Counted from the first letter of the stretch, positions 24,658 through 33,312 are shown. The stretch: DNA of 64,000 nucleotides from Pseudomonas sp. 8AS (GCF_902506505.1 NZ_LR733406.1:868001-932000), one strand, 5' to 3'. Numbers and translations: made by a program. The notes: a model not told the origin generated them from the sequence alone.

Positions 24658-26025
24658 CTAATAGCGTTCGAAGCCGCGGCGCAGCTCCCAGTCGGTCACC
24701 CGGCGGTCGTACTCGGACTGCTCCCAGCGCGCGGTGTGCAGGTAGTGCTCGATCACCTCGTCGCCGAAGGCCGCGCGCAGCATGGTCGAATGGGCCAGGG
24801 CAGCGGTGGCGCCGCGCAGGGTCTTGGCCACCTCGGGCAGCTCCTCGTGTTCGTAGGCATCGCCGGAGAAGGGCGGCGGCAGCTCCAGCTGCTCGTCGAT
24901 GCCGGCCAGGCCGGCGGCGATCAGCGCGGCGAAGGCCAGGTAGGGGTTGAGGTCGGCGCCACCGATGCGGCATTCGATGCGGATGCCCTTGCCGCCTTCG
25001 CCGCACAGGCGAAAGCCGGCGGTGCGGTTGTCATTGCTCCACACCGCGCGGGTGGGGGCGAAGGTGCCAGCCTGGAAGCGCTTGTAGGAGTTGATGTAGG
25101 GCGCCAGGAAGTAGGTGATGTCGCTGGCGTACTTGAGCTGGCCGGCGACCCACTGGCGCATCAGCTTGGACATACCGAACTCGGCCTTGGCATCGAAGAA
25201 CAGCGGCTTGTTGCCTTTCAGGCTCCACAGCGAGTTGTGCACGTGGCTGCTGGATCCGGCCAGGTTGTAGTTCCACTTGGCCATGAAGGTGATGGCCTTG
25301 CCCTGCAGCAGGGCGATCTCCTTGCAGGCGTGTTTGATCAGGCTGTGGTTGTCGGCCATGGTCAGGGCGTCGGCGTAGCGCACGTTGATTTCTTCCTGGC
25401 CCGGGCCCCATTCGCCCTTGGAGTTCTCCACGGCGATGCCGGCCGCCTGCAGGTGCTTGCGGATGGCGCGCAGCACCGGCTCGTCGCGGATGGTCTGCAG
25501 GATGCCGTAGTCCTCGATGTGGTAGTTGGCCGTGCGCGGCTCGCGATAGTGCTGGGCGTGGATGCTCTCGTAGCTCTGGTCGAACAGGTAGAACTCCAGC
25601 TCGGAGGCGAACATGCCCTGGTAGCCGCGCTCGGTCAGGCGGGCGATCTGCCGCTTGAGGATGGCCCGCGGGCTGTGCGGCAGGTCCTGGTGGTGGTGGT
25701 CCTGGACGTCGCACAGGACCAGGGCGGTGCCCTCCAGCCAGGGCACCAGGCGCAGGGTGGAGAGGTCGGGCTTGAACACGAAGTCGCCGTAGCCGCGTTT
25801 CCAGCTGGCGGCGGCATAGCCGGGCACCGGCTCCATGTCGATGTCGTCGGCCAGCAGGTAGTCGCAGCCGTGGGTTTCCTCGTGGGCGCTGTCGAGGAAG
25901 AACTCGATCTGGAAGCGCTTGCCGATCAGGCGGCCCTGCATGTCGACCATGCAGGCCAGGACGGTATCGACGGTGCCGGCTTCGGCGTGTTGGCGCAGCT
26001 GGGCCAGGGTGAGTGGGGCAGTCAT
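24658..26025 (-). CDS. Glutamine synthetase-like gamma-glutamylamine ligase
   Basis: I chose ATG 26025, with GGAG 7 bases upstream; 455 residues. The glutamine synthetase fold is clear: 'FASELEFYLF' (Glu metal ligands), 'ENSKGEWGPGQEEINVRYADAL', 'GSSSHVHNSLW' (ATP/metal His) and 'NRTAGFRLCGEGGKGIRIECRIGGADLNPYLAFAALIAAGLAGI'. The pattern is that of PuuA/IpuC-type enzymes, which join glutamate to an amine rather than to ammonia. With ALDH and ADH it suggests that an amino alcohol or amine is protected by gamma-glutamylation before oxidation. No gamma-Glu hydrolase gene is in the window. Confidence 0.88.
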   Translation of the reverse strand: MTAPLTLAQLRQHAEAGTVDTVLACMVDMQGRLIGKRFQIEFFLDSAHEETHGCDYLLADDIDMEPVPGYAAASWKRGYGDFVFKPDLSTLRLVPWLEGTALVLCDVQDHHHQDLPHSPRAILKRQIARLTERGYQGMFASELEFYLFDQSYESIHAQHYREPRTANYHIEDYGILQTIRDEPVLRAIRKHLQAAGIAVENSKGEWGPGQEEINVRYADALTMADNHSLIKHACKEIALLQGKAITFMAKWNYNLAGSSSHVHNSLWSLKGNKPLFFDAKAEFGMSKLMRQWVAGQLKYASDITYFLAPYINSYKRFQAGTFAPTRAVWSNDNRTAGFRLCGEGGKGIRIECRIGGADLNPYLAFAALIAAGLAGIDEQLELPPPFSGDAYEHEELPEVAKTLRGATAALAHSTMLRAAFGDEVIEHYLHTARWEQSEYDRRVTDWELRRGFERY

Positions 26026-26148
26026 CGCAGATCTCCGCATGCGCGGCCGCTACCGCGGCCTGTTGTTTTTGTGCTGTGCGTGAGCGAATCCCGCGGGCGG
26101 GATGCTTCTGACTCTAGTCGATTTTCCGCGCCTGCCTGGGCGGTCAGG

Positions 26149-26176
26149 TTGGCAAGTGACGAAGCTGGTCTAGGCT
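26149..26176 (+). promoter_or_regulatory. Possible sigma-70 promoter of the TRAP operon
   Basis: TTGGCA (26149-26154) and TAGGCT (26171-26176) are spaced by 16 bp, 33 bases before the small permease start. Pseudomonas promoters often show TAGGCT as -10. This is the only promoter-like pair seen in the 184-bp divergent gap. Confidence 0.4.
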
Positions 26177-26209
26177 GTGCCAGATAGGGACAACTCGGCG
26201 GGCAGGTTC

Positions 26210-26719
26210 ATGCACAAGGCAATCCGCGGATACGTGCGCGTGGTAGAGCGGGTCAATCGCGTGGTCGGTCGCGGCGCCATGTACCTGATCTTCGCCATCC
26301 TCGGCGTGCTGTTCTATTCCTCGCTGAGCAAGGTGGCGTTCGAACCGGCGATCTGGACCCTGGAGCTCGCGCAGTTCCTCATGGTCGCCTACTTCCTGCT
26401 GGGCGGCGCCTACTCCATGCAGCTCGACGGCCATGTGCGCATGGACCTGCTGTACAGCCGCTGGACCCTGCGCACCCGCGCCTGGGTCGATGTGCTGACC
26501 GTGGGCTTTCTGCTGTTCTATCTGGTGTTGCTGCTGTACGGCGGCATCTCCTCGACCTGGTATGCCTTCGAGTACGGAGAGACCAGCTACTCGGCCTGGT
26601 CGCCGCGCATGGCGCCGATCAAGGTGGTGATGTGCATCGGCGTGGCGCTGATGCTGCTGCAGGCGATTGCCACGCTGTTCAAGGACCTGGCCCACATCCG
26701 CGGGGAACCTATCGAATGA
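26210..26719 (+). CDS. TRAP transporter small permease (DctQ)
   Basis: Using ATG 26210 (GGCAGG ahead of it), the protein has 169 residues and four membrane segments (about 22-40, 52-72, 92-110, 133-152). The pattern 'LELAQFLMVAYFLLGGAYSMQLDGHVRMDLLYSRW' is typical of DctQ, with the conserved 'HVRMDL'. It pairs with the large permease, whose gene overlaps by ATGA, to form the membrane part of a sodium-coupled TRAP importer. Confidence 0.92.
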   Translation: MHKAIRGYVRVVERVNRVVGRGAMYLIFAILGVLFYSSLSKVAFEPAIWTLELAQFLMVAYFLLGGAYSMQLDGHVRMDLLYSRWTLRTRAWVDVLTVGFLLFYLVLLLYGGISSTWYAFEYGETSYSAWSPRMAPIKVVMCIGVALMLLQAIATLFKDLAHIRGEPIE

Positions 26720-28041
26720 GCGAGTCGCCCATCGCCCTGCTGATGTTCTCCTCGATGATGCTGTTGCTGCTCACCGGCAAGCGGGTGTTCGGCGCCATCG
26801 GCTTCGTCGCGGCGGCGGCGGCCCTGTTGCTGTGGGGCGATGGCGGGGTGGAGCTACCGTTCAGTGCGGCGATGAAGCTGATGAAGTGGTACCCGCTGCT
26901 GACCCTGCCGCTGTTCGTGTTCATGGGCTACATGCTCTCCGAATCGGGCATCGCCGAAGACCTGTACCGCATGTTCCATGTGTGGATGGGGCCGCTGCAT
27001 GGCGGGCTGGCCATCGGCACCATCCTGCTGATGGTGGTGATCTCGGCGATGAACGGCCTGAGCGTGGCCGGAATGGCCATCGGCGCCAGCATCGCCCTGC
27101 CCGAGCTGCTGCGGCGCGGCTACGACAAGATCATGGTCACCGGGGTGATCCAGGCCGGCAGCGCGCTGGGCATCCTAATCCCGCCCAGCGTGGTGCTGGT
27201 GCTGTACGGCATGATCGCGCGCCAGCCGGTCGGCCAGCTGTGGCTGGCCGGGGTATTTCCCGGCCTGCTGATGGCCGGCCTGTTCATCCTCTACATCGTC
27301 ATTCGCTGCTGGATCAAACCGAGCATGGGCCCGGCGCTGCCGGCCGAGGAACGCGCGCAGATCAGCCTGGGCGACAAGGTGCGCCTGCTGCGCGCCGGGC
27401 TGATCCCGCTGTTCATCTTCTTCGCCATGACCGGCCTGTTCGTGCTCGGCTACACCAGCCTGGTGGAAAGCTCGGCGGTGGGCGCGGTGTCGGCGTTGCT
27501 GGCGGCCCTGGTCAAGGGCCGGCTGAGCCGCCAGGTGATGGAAGACACCCTGCGCAAGACCCTGGTCATCACCTGCATGTTCATGTGGATCATCCTCGCC
27601 GCCCTGTGCTTCGGCGCGGTGTTCGACGGCCTCGGCGCGGTCAAGGCGATCGAGAACCTGTTCGTCGGCAGCCTGGGCCTGGGGCCCTGGGAAATCCTCA
27701 TCCTCATGCAGCTGTCGTTCATCCTGATGGGCATGTTCCTCGACGACACCGCCATGCTGGTGATCGTCGCGCCGCTGTACATCCCCCTGGTCGGCAGCCT
27801 GGGCTTCGACCTGGTGTGGTACGGCGTGCTCTATACCATCACCTGCCAGATGGCCTACATGACCCCGCCATTCGGCTACAACCTGTTTCTCATGCGGGCC
27901 ATGGCACCCCCGGAAATCAACCTGCGCGACATCTATGCGTCGGTAACCCCCTTCGTCCTGGTCATGGTGCTGACCCTGGTGCTGGTGATGATCTTCCCGC
28001 AGATCGCCCTGTGGTTGCCGCAGTGGCACTACGGGCGTTGA
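26716..28041 (+). CDS. TRAP transporter large permease (DctM)
   Basis: Starting at ATG 26716 it encodes 441 residues and about 12 membrane segments. Family marks are 'YPLLTLPLFVFMGYMLSESGIAEDLY', 'VVISAMNGLSVAGMAIGASIALPELLRRGYDK', 'GSALGILIPPSVVLVLYGMIA' and 'CQMAYMTPPFGYNLFLMRAMAPPEI'. It carries the substrate path and the sodium sites. It lies between the small permease (overlapping) and the binding-protein gene 139 bp later. Confidence 0.95.
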   Translation: MSESPIALLMFSSMMLLLLTGKRVFGAIGFVAAAAALLLWGDGGVELPFSAAMKLMKWYPLLTLPLFVFMGYMLSESGIAEDLYRMFHVWMGPLHGGLAIGTILLMVVISAMNGLSVAGMAIGASIALPELLRRGYDKIMVTGVIQAGSALGILIPPSVVLVLYGMIARQPVGQLWLAGVFPGLLMAGLFILYIVIRCWIKPSMGPALPAEERAQISLGDKVRLLRAGLIPLFIFFAMTGLFVLGYTSLVESSAVGAVSALLAALVKGRLSRQVMEDTLRKTLVITCMFMWIILAALCFGAVFDGLGAVKAIENLFVGSLGLGPWEILILMQLSFILMGMFLDDTAMLVIVAPLYIPLVGSLGFDLVWYGVLYTITCQMAYMTPPFGYNLFLMRAMAPPEINLRDIYASVTPFVLVMVLTLVLVMIFPQIALWLPQWHYGR

Positions 28042-28180
28042 ACGCTTTCTAGCTTTCGGGGCGGCGCCTCCGGTTGTCTCTTGTGCGCGCGCTGACCTGG
28101 AAAACGGGACGGGCCCTGCCGGCCGGCCCGCAACGATGCGCAGGCTTGGCATCTGAGTCGACAGCCTTGGAGATGACAGC

Positions 28181-29233
28181 ATGACTACGAGACGCAACTT
28201 CCTGAAAACCGCCGCCGTCACGGGGGGCGCGGTCGGCACCGCGGCCCTGGGCGCGGCGCATATCTATGCGGCCGAACCGAAGAAGATCACCTGGCGCCTG
28301 CAGACCTACGCCGGTGCGGCCCTGGCCGAGCATGTGATCAAACCCTCGATCGAGGCCTTCAACAAGGTCGCCGAGGGACAGATGGAAATCCAGCTGTACT
28401 TCGCCGACCAGCTGGTGCCGACCGGCGAGCTGTTCCGCGCCATGCAGAAGGGCACCATCGATGCGGTGCAGAGCGACGACGACTCGATCGCCGCGCCGGT
28501 GGACATCGCCGTGTTCGGCGGCTATTTCCCCTTCGCCAGCCGCTACAGCCTGGATGTGCCGGTGCTGTTCGAGCAGTACGGCCTGCGCAAGATCTGGGAG
28601 GAGGCCTACGCCGAGGTCAAGGGCGTGACCTGGCTCGGCGCCGGTTCCTGGGACCCGTGCAACTTTGCCACCGTGGAGCCGGTCAAGTCGCTGGCCGACC
28701 TCAAGGGCAAGCGCATCTTCACCTTCCCCACCGCCGGCAAGTTCCTCACCCGCTTCGGCATCATTCCGGTGACCCTGCCCTGGGAGGACGTCGAGGTGGC
28801 GATCCAGACCGGCGAGCTGGACGGCATCGCCTGGTCCGGCATCACCGAGGACTACACGGTGGGCTGGGCCAACGTCACCAAGTACTTCCTCACCAACAAC
28901 ATCTCCGGCGCCTGGATCGGCTCCTACTTCGCCAACTCGGACAAGTGGGCCGAGGTGCCGGACCCGCTCAAGACCCTGTTCAAACTGTGCATGGACAGCT
29001 CGCACTACTACCGCCAGCACTGGTACTGGGGCGGCGAGGCCAAGCTGCGGGTGGAAGGCGACAAGCTCAAGCTGACCACCATCCCCGCCGAGGAGTGGAA
29101 GACGGTGGAAGACGAGGCGCACAAGTTCTGGGAAGAGATCGCCAAGACCAGCCCGCGCTGCGCCAAGGTGGTGGAGATCTTCAAGCAGTACAACGCGCTG
29201 ATGGAGAAGGCCGGGCCACCCTATCGCTACTGA
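28181..29233 (+). CDS. TRAP transporter substrate-binding protein with Tat signal
   Basis: The 350-residue DctP-family protein begins 'TTRRNFLKTAAVTGG', a twin-arginine export signal (R4-R5), followed by a hydrophobic stretch and cleavage near 'YAAEP'. Tat export is characteristic of one TRAP subgroup. The binding domain shows 'MQKGTIDAVQSDDDSIAAPVD' and 'IQTGELDGIAWSGITEDYTVGW', the conserved region around the ligand arginine and product-sampling helix. The ligand is not predictable, but the divergent ligase-ALDH-ADH genes point to an amine, amino alcohol or derived acid. Confidence 0.92.
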   Translation: MTTRRNFLKTAAVTGGAVGTAALGAAHIYAAEPKKITWRLQTYAGAALAEHVIKPSIEAFNKVAEGQMEIQLYFADQLVPTGELFRAMQKGTIDAVQSDDDSIAAPVDIAVFGGYFPFASRYSLDVPVLFEQYGLRKIWEEAYAEVKGVTWLGAGSWDPCNFATVEPVKSLADLKGKRIFTFPTAGKFLTRFGIIPVTLPWEDVEVAIQTGELDGIAWSGITEDYTVGWANVTKYFLTNNISGAWIGSYFANSDKWAEVPDPLKTLFKLCMDSSHYYRQHWYWGGEAKLRVEGDKLKLTTIPAEEWKTVEDEAHKFWEEIAKTSPRCAKVVEIFKQYNALMEKAGPPYRY

Positions 29234-29240
29234 GTGGCGC

Positions 29241-29275
29241 GACGCCGCCGGCAGCCGGGTGCTGCCGGCGGCGTC
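29241..29275. terminator. Terminator between the TRAP operon and rlmG
   Basis: A perfect 15-bp stem GACGCCGCCGGCAGC / GCTGCCGGCGGCGTC with loop CGGGT lies between the convergent genes. The T-run is short (TTGCT), so it may work partly as a barrier hairpin for both strands. Confidence 0.75.
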
Positions 29276-29281
29276 TTGCTG

Positions 29282-30406
29282 TCAGCGGGTCGCCTTGAGG
29301 ATGACAAACTTGGGCGTCGCCGCCACCTGCTCCACGCCGCGGAACAGGCGCTTGAGCTTGGTGTGGTAGCCGAGGTGACGGTTGCCGACTATCCACAGCT
29401 CGCCGCCGGTCACCAGCGCCGCGCGGGCCTGCTGGAACATGCGCCAGGCGAGGAAGTCGCCGACCACCTGCTGCTGGTGGAAGGGCGGGTTGCACAGCAC
29501 CAGGTCCAGCGATTGCTCCGGCTGCTCGGCCAGGCCGTCGCCTGCGCGGATCTGCACCGGGCGTTCACCCAAGGCCGCACGCCAGTTGTCGGCCGCCGAC
29601 TGCACGGCCATGTAGGACTCGTCGACCAGGGTCAGCTGCGCCTCGGGGTTGCCCAGGGCGTAGACGATGGCGAGCACGCCGTTGCCGCAGCCGAGGTCGG
29701 CCACGCGCAGCGGCAGCAGGCTCTTGGGCAGGTGCGGGAGGAAGGCGCGGGTGCCGATATCGAGGCCCTCGCGGCAGAACAGGTTGGCCTGGTTGCTCAG
29801 TTCCAGCCTGGGTTTTTCCAGCAGATAGCGGGTCGGGTAGGGCGAGGTCGGCGCCGGCTTGGCCTGCGGCGTGGCGCTCAGCAGGCGCGCCTTCTTCACT
29901 GCCAGCGAAGCCTGCACCGGGCCGATGTACTGCTCCAGCAGGTCGCCGGCGCTGCGCGGCAGGTGCTTGAGCATGGCCCCGGCGATCACCCGGGCGCCGG
30001 GGGCGAGCCGGCCGTGCAGGCGGATCAGCTGTTCCTCCAGCAGGGCCAGGGTCTTGGGCACGCGGATCAGCACCAGGTCGAACGGCCCTGCAGCCGTCTC
30101 GCTGGCCGGCACGAAGGTGACGGCGTCCGCCGCCAGGCCATTGCGCGCCAGGTTCTTGTGCAGGGCCAGATGGCCCAGGTGCGAATCGCCGCTGCTGGTC
30201 ACCCGGCAGTGCGGCGCCAGGCTGGCCGCCAGCGCGCCGAAGCCGTCGTTGAGCAGCAGCACGCGGGTATCGGCACTCAGGCCCTGCTCGTGCAGGTGGT
30301 TGAGCAGGTACTCGTCGGCCGCATCGAAGGCCTGCAACGGCTCGTTGGGCATCTCGGGCTGGCGGATCAGGTCGAGCTGGGCGAAGGGCGTGGCGAAAAT
30401 GGGCAT
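29282..30406 (-). CDS. rlmG: 23S rRNA (guanine-1835 N2)-methyltransferase
   Basis: Starting at ATG 30406 ('MPIFATPFAQLDLIRQPE') the protein has 374 residues, the normal RlmG length; a longer reading to 30445 lacks a reason. The N-terminal half is a degenerate methyltransferase-like domain. The C-terminal half carries the SAM motif 'VADLGCGNGVLAIVYAL' and the catalytic 'LVLCNPPFHQQQVVGDFLAW' (NPPF). It methylates G1835 in 23S rRNA using SAM. It stands alone, ending at the shared terminator. Confidence 0.94.
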   Translation of the reverse strand: MPIFATPFAQLDLIRQPEMPNEPLQAFDAADEYLLNHLHEQGLSADTRVLLLNDGFGALAASLAPHCRVTSSGDSHLGHLALHKNLARNGLAADAVTFVPASETAAGPFDLVLIRVPKTLALLEEQLIRLHGRLAPGARVIAGAMLKHLPRSAGDLLEQYIGPVQASLAVKKARLLSATPQAKPAPTSPYPTRYLLEKPRLELSNQANLFCREGLDIGTRAFLPHLPKSLLPLRVADLGCGNGVLAIVYALGNPEAQLTLVDESYMAVQSAADNWRAALGERPVQIRAGDGLAEQPEQSLDLVLCNPPFHQQQVVGDFLAWRMFQQARAALVTGGELWIVGNRHLGYHTKLKRLFRGVEQVAATPKFVILKATR

Positions 30407-30521
30407 CGATAGTCGGTCGGCAAGGCGCTGTGGCAACCGGCGCATTGTCCGGGATGGGGCGGCAAATGTCTTGAGGCGCGATGGGCGGGCAGGCGAATGG
30501 CGGCTGCCCGCGCCCTTGCGG

Positions 30522-30583
30522 GAGCGGCTTTAGCCGCGAAAAGCCGCGCAGCTCGGAGGCGTCTATCGCGGCTAAAGCCGCTC
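30522..30583. repeat. REP-like inverted repeat (GAGCGGCTTTAGCCGCGA)
   Basis: Two perfect 18-bp inverted arms, GAGCGGCTTTAGCCGCGA (30522-30539) and its complement (30566-30583), are separated by 26 bases. Each arm is itself partly palindromic (CGGCTttAGCCG). This matches the common Pseudomonas REP element 'GGAGCGGCTTTAGCCGCG' in a paired arrangement. It sits in the 276-bp gap between rlmG (divergent) and fpr. Confidence 0.9.
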
Positions 30584-30682
30584 TCACGAAGCGCGTGGCG
30601 CGCTTAAACCCTGCGATCTGGCGGTGTTTGTCCGCCGCGCTTTGCGCGAGACTGGTAGTCCACCCCGTTAGAGGAGTGCGTC

Positions 30683-31459
30683 ATGACTGCCAGCGAAGAC
30701 AAGTTCACCTGTCAGACGCTGACCGAGGTCAAGGTCTGGTCGCCGACCCTGTTCAGCCTGCGCTGCACCCGTGATCGAGGCTTGCGCTTTCGCGCCGGCC
30801 AGTTCGCCCGCCTCGGCGTGCGCAAGGCCAGTGGCTGCATCGTCTGGCGCGCCTATTCGATGGTTTCGGCGCCCCATGACGACTTCCTCGAGTTCTTCTC
30901 CATCGTCGTGCCGGGCGGCGAGTTCACCAGCGAGCTGAGCCGGCTCAAGGCTGGCGACACGCTGCTGGTGGACCGGCAGCCCTTCGGCTTCCTCACCCTC
31001 GATCGTTTTGCCGACGGCCGCGACCTCTGGCTGCTCGGCACCGGCACCGGGCTGGCGCCGTTTCTCTCGATCCTGCAGGACTTCGAGGCCTGGCAGCGCT
31101 TCGAGCGCATCGTCCTGGTCTACAGTGCGCGCACGGCCAGCGAACTGGCCTACCAGCAACTGATCGACGAACTGCCCCGGCGCGACTACCTGGCCGAGTA
31201 CGGCCACAAGCTGACCTACCTGCCGACCGTCACCCGCGAGCAGCTGCCGGGTGCCCTGCATGGCCGGGTGACCACGCTGCTCGAAACTGGCGAGCTGGAG
31301 CGCGCCGCCGGCCTGGCGCTGGACCCGGCTCACTCGCGCATCATGCTCTGCGGCAACCCGCAGATGATTGAAGACACCCGCCAGCTGTTGAAGGCCCGCG
31401 ACCTGCAGCTGAGCCTGACCCGCCGGCCGGGGCAGGTGGCAGTGGAAAATTATTGGTAA
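30683..31459 (+). CDS. fpr: Ferredoxin-NADP+ reductase
   Basis: The 258-residue flavoprotein transfers electrons between NADPH and ferredoxin or flavodoxin. FAD binding is at 'VWRAYSMVSAPHDD' (RxYS motif, about 54-67) and 'IVVPGGEFTSELSRL'. NADPH binding is at 'LLGTGTGLAPFLSILQDFEAW' and 'LCGNPQMIEDTRQLL'. The end 'VAVENYW' is close to bacterial FPRs. In P. aeruginosa, as I recall, a similar reductase gene lies beside mscL, as here, so this may be that second homologue rather than the main Fpr. Confidence 0.88.
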   Translation: MTASEDKFTCQTLTEVKVWSPTLFSLRCTRDRGLRFRAGQFARLGVRKASGCIVWRAYSMVSAPHDDFLEFFSIVVPGGEFTSELSRLKAGDTLLVDRQPFGFLTLDRFADGRDLWLLGTGTGLAPFLSILQDFEAWQRFERIVLVYSARTASELAYQQLIDELPRRDYLAEYGHKLTYLPTVTREQLPGALHGRVTTLLETGELERAAGLALDPAHSRIMLCGNPQMIEDTRQLLKARDLQLSLTRRPGQVAVENYW

Positions 31460-31495
31460 GCGAGCCGGGATGCGCAGGGCAGGGCCGGCGCAACG

Positions 31496-31519
31496 AAAAA
31501 CGGCGCCAAAGGGCGCCGT
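31496..31519 (-). terminator. Terminator of mscL
   Basis: On the minus strand the stem ACGGCGCC / GGCGCCGT with loop CTTT is followed by TTTTT, 21 bases after the mscL stop. It also lies downstream of fpr and may end both transcripts. Confidence 0.88.
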
Positions 31520-31540
31520 ATGGGGCTTTGCGGGCAGGAC

Positions 31541-31951
31541 CTACTTGTCCTGCTGCGCCTTGAGCAGGTCGCGGATCTCGCCGAGCAGTTCCTGCTCCTT
31601 GGTCGGTGCTGGTGGGGCCTCGGGGGCGGCTGCTTCCTCGCGCTTGAGCTTGTTGATCGCCTTGACGCCCATGAAGATGGCGAAGGCGACGATCATGAAG
31701 TCGAGGATGGTCTGGAGGAACTTGCCGTAGCTCAGCACCACGGCCGGCAGGTCGCCCTCGGCGGCCTTGAGGGTGATGGCCAGGTCGGTGAAGTCGACCC
31801 CGCCGATCAGCAGGCCGATCGGCGGCATGATCACGTCGCCGACGAAGGAACTGACGATCTTGCCGAAGGCCGCGCCGATGATGATGCCCACGGCCATGTC
31901 GACCACGTTGCCCTTCATGGCAAAGGCTTTGAATTCGCTGACGATGCTCAT
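31541..31951 (-). CDS. mscL: Large-conductance mechanosensitive channel
   Basis: The 136-residue protein matches MscL across its length: '[50 protein letters not shown]' forms the N-terminal helix and first membrane helix, and '[19 protein letters not shown]' the second. The cytoplasmic end '[15 protein letters not shown]' is the conserved C-terminal bundle. The homopentamer opens under osmotic downshock to release solutes. It is a single gene with its own terminator. Confidence 0.97.
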   Translation of the reverse strand: MSIVSEFKAFAMKGNVVDMAVGIIIGAAFGKIVSSFVGDVIMPPIGLLIGGVDFTDLAITLKAAEGDLPAVVLSYGKFLQTILDFMIVAFAIFMGVKAINKLKREEAAAPEAPPAPTKEQELLGEIRDLLKAQQDK

Positions 31952-32061
31952 GCTTCACTCCCTGAGATTGCTGGTTACGCGTCGAGTTTACTTGACTTGC
32001 CCGGCGCTGCCAGCCGCATTGGCAAGCCGCTGGTTGCTGCTACTGCGCCAGAAGCAGCCGG

Positions 32062-32808
32062 CTAGTGCGGATAGTTCACCGCCGGCAGGGTCTCGAAGCC
32101 GGGCTTGGCCAGCAGGTAGCCCTGGAACAGCTCGACGCCCATGTCCTGCAGAGTCTGCAGTTCGGCCTGGGTCTCGATGCCTTCGGCAATCACCCGCACC
32201 TTGAGCTTGCGGCACATGTCCAGGGTCGACTCGACGAGGATCTGGCGCACGCTGTCGCGGTCGATGTTGCGGATCAGCTCCATGTCCAGCTTGATCAGGT
32301 CGGGCTGGAAGTCGGCGAGCAGGTTGAGCCCGGCATAACCGGCGCCAAAGTCGTCGATGGCGGTCATGAAACCCTGCTTGCGATAGGCCAGGAGGATGCC
32401 GCAGAGGTGGTCGATATCCAGCACCTGCTCCTGCTCGGTGACCTCGAAGATGATCCTGTCGAGGGGGAAGTTGAAGCGCTGCGCGGCCTCCAGGGTGGCG
32501 CGGATACAGGTTTCCGCCTTGTACACGGCATTGGGCATGAAGTTGATCGAGACCATGGCCGGCACCTGCAGGCGCGCAGCCAGTTCCACGGCCTTGATCC
32601 GGCAGCTCTGGTCGAAGGCGTAGAGGTTTTCCGCCGTGACCCTGCCCAGCAGGCTGCCGGCCGATTCGCCGTTGACCCCGCGCACCAGGGCTTCATGGGC
32701 GAAGACCTGGCGCCGCGCGACGTCGACGATGGGCTGGAAGGCCATGCTGATCGGGAAGTCCAGTCCCTTGCCTTCACGGCAAGCGGAACAGCCTGGAAAG
32801 TTCGTCAT
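32062..32808 (-). CDS. Stand-alone EAL domain c-di-GMP phosphodiesterase
   Basis: The 248-residue protein is almost entirely an EAL domain. All catalytic motifs look intact: 'AHEALVRGV' (Glu of EAL), 'VSINFMPNAV' (Asn), 'IIFEVTEQE' (Glu), 'AIDDFGAGYAGLNLL' (DD), 'LIKLDM' (Lys), 'IAEGIETQAEL' (Glu) and 'FQGYLLAKP' (Gln). It should therefore hydrolyse c-di-GMP to pGpG. Before the domain lie only about 20 residues with a C-x-x-C pair ('GCSACREGKG', C7 and C10), which could bind metal or sense redox state. No ribosome binding site stands out. Confidence 0.9.
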   Translation of the reverse strand: MTNFPGCSACREGKGLDFPISMAFQPIVDVARRQVFAHEALVRGVNGESAGSLLGRVTAENLYAFDQSCRIKAVELAARLQVPAMVSINFMPNAVYKAETCIRATLEAAQRFNFPLDRIIFEVTEQEQVLDIDHLCGILLAYRKQGFMTAIDDFGAGYAGLNLLADFQPDLIKLDMELIRNIDRDSVRQILVESTLDMCRKLKVRVIAEGIETQAELQTLQDMGVELFQGYLLAKPGFETLPAVNYPH

Positions 32809-32925
32809 GGGTGGTTCTCATAATGGAGGCCAGCCAAGATAAGCAAAAAACCTCTCGGCTGTCTCGCTCGGCGCGGGCTCGGCAATTGAGCCAGGATGGG
32901 CTTTCGGCATCTTGCCTGCCCCGGC

Positions 32926-33180
32926 CTAGTCCGCGGCGCCGTTGGCCTTGCGCAGGCGCTCGGCGATCTGGTCCTTGAGGATGACCCGTTGGTTCTTCAG
33001 GGCTTGCAGGGCCAGGTCATCCGTCGCCTGGCGACCGTCTTCCACTTCATAGATGCGCTTGTCCAGTGCCTCGTAGTTCTGCGCCATTTGCGCGAACTGG
33101 GCGTCGCTGGCATGCAGGGCCTGCAGTTGCTGGCGGTATTCGGGGAACTCGCGGGACAGGGGATGGTGTTCGAGGGGCAT
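32926..33180 (-). CDS. YdcH family (DUF465) small protein
   Basis: I prefer ATG 33180 because GGGAG lies 8 bases upstream; GTG 33189 is an alternative. The 84-residue helical protein shows the DUF465 pattern: 'LEHHPLSREFPEYRQQLQAL', 'YEALDKRIYEVEDGRQATDDLALQALKNQRVILKDQIAERL'. Members are small cytoplasmic antiparallel coiled-coils of unknown role. A paralogue is encoded divergently 160 bp away. Confidence 0.9.
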   Translation of the reverse strand: MPLEHHPLSREFPEYRQQLQALHASDAQFAQMAQNYEALDKRIYEVEDGRQATDDLALQALKNQRVILKDQIAERLRKANGAAD

Positions 33181-33270
33181 GGCGGTCACTCCCGGTTGAG
33201 GGTTCGTCTTTTCAGACTAGCTCAGTGGCCGCGGCGCAGGTGGCCGCCCGGCGGGACGCCCGATGTGCCG

Positions 33271-33312
33271 TTGACCGGGGTCAATGGCCGCCGGGCGCCG
33301 GCCCGCTAGGGT
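33271..33312 (+). promoter_or_regulatory. Putative ANR/FNR-dependent promoter of the Cys-tailed YdcH gene
   Basis: A perfect palindrome TTGAC-CGGG-GTCAA (33271-33284) matches the FNR/ANR box TTGAT-N4-ATCAA with one symmetric change. Exactly 22 bp later comes TAGGGT (33307-33312), a fair -10 element, so the box would be centred at -41.5 from a start near 33319: the class II FNR layout. The GAGGAG ribosome binding site and ATG 33341 follow. Sequence and spacing are seen; ANR control is inferred. Confidence 0.7.
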
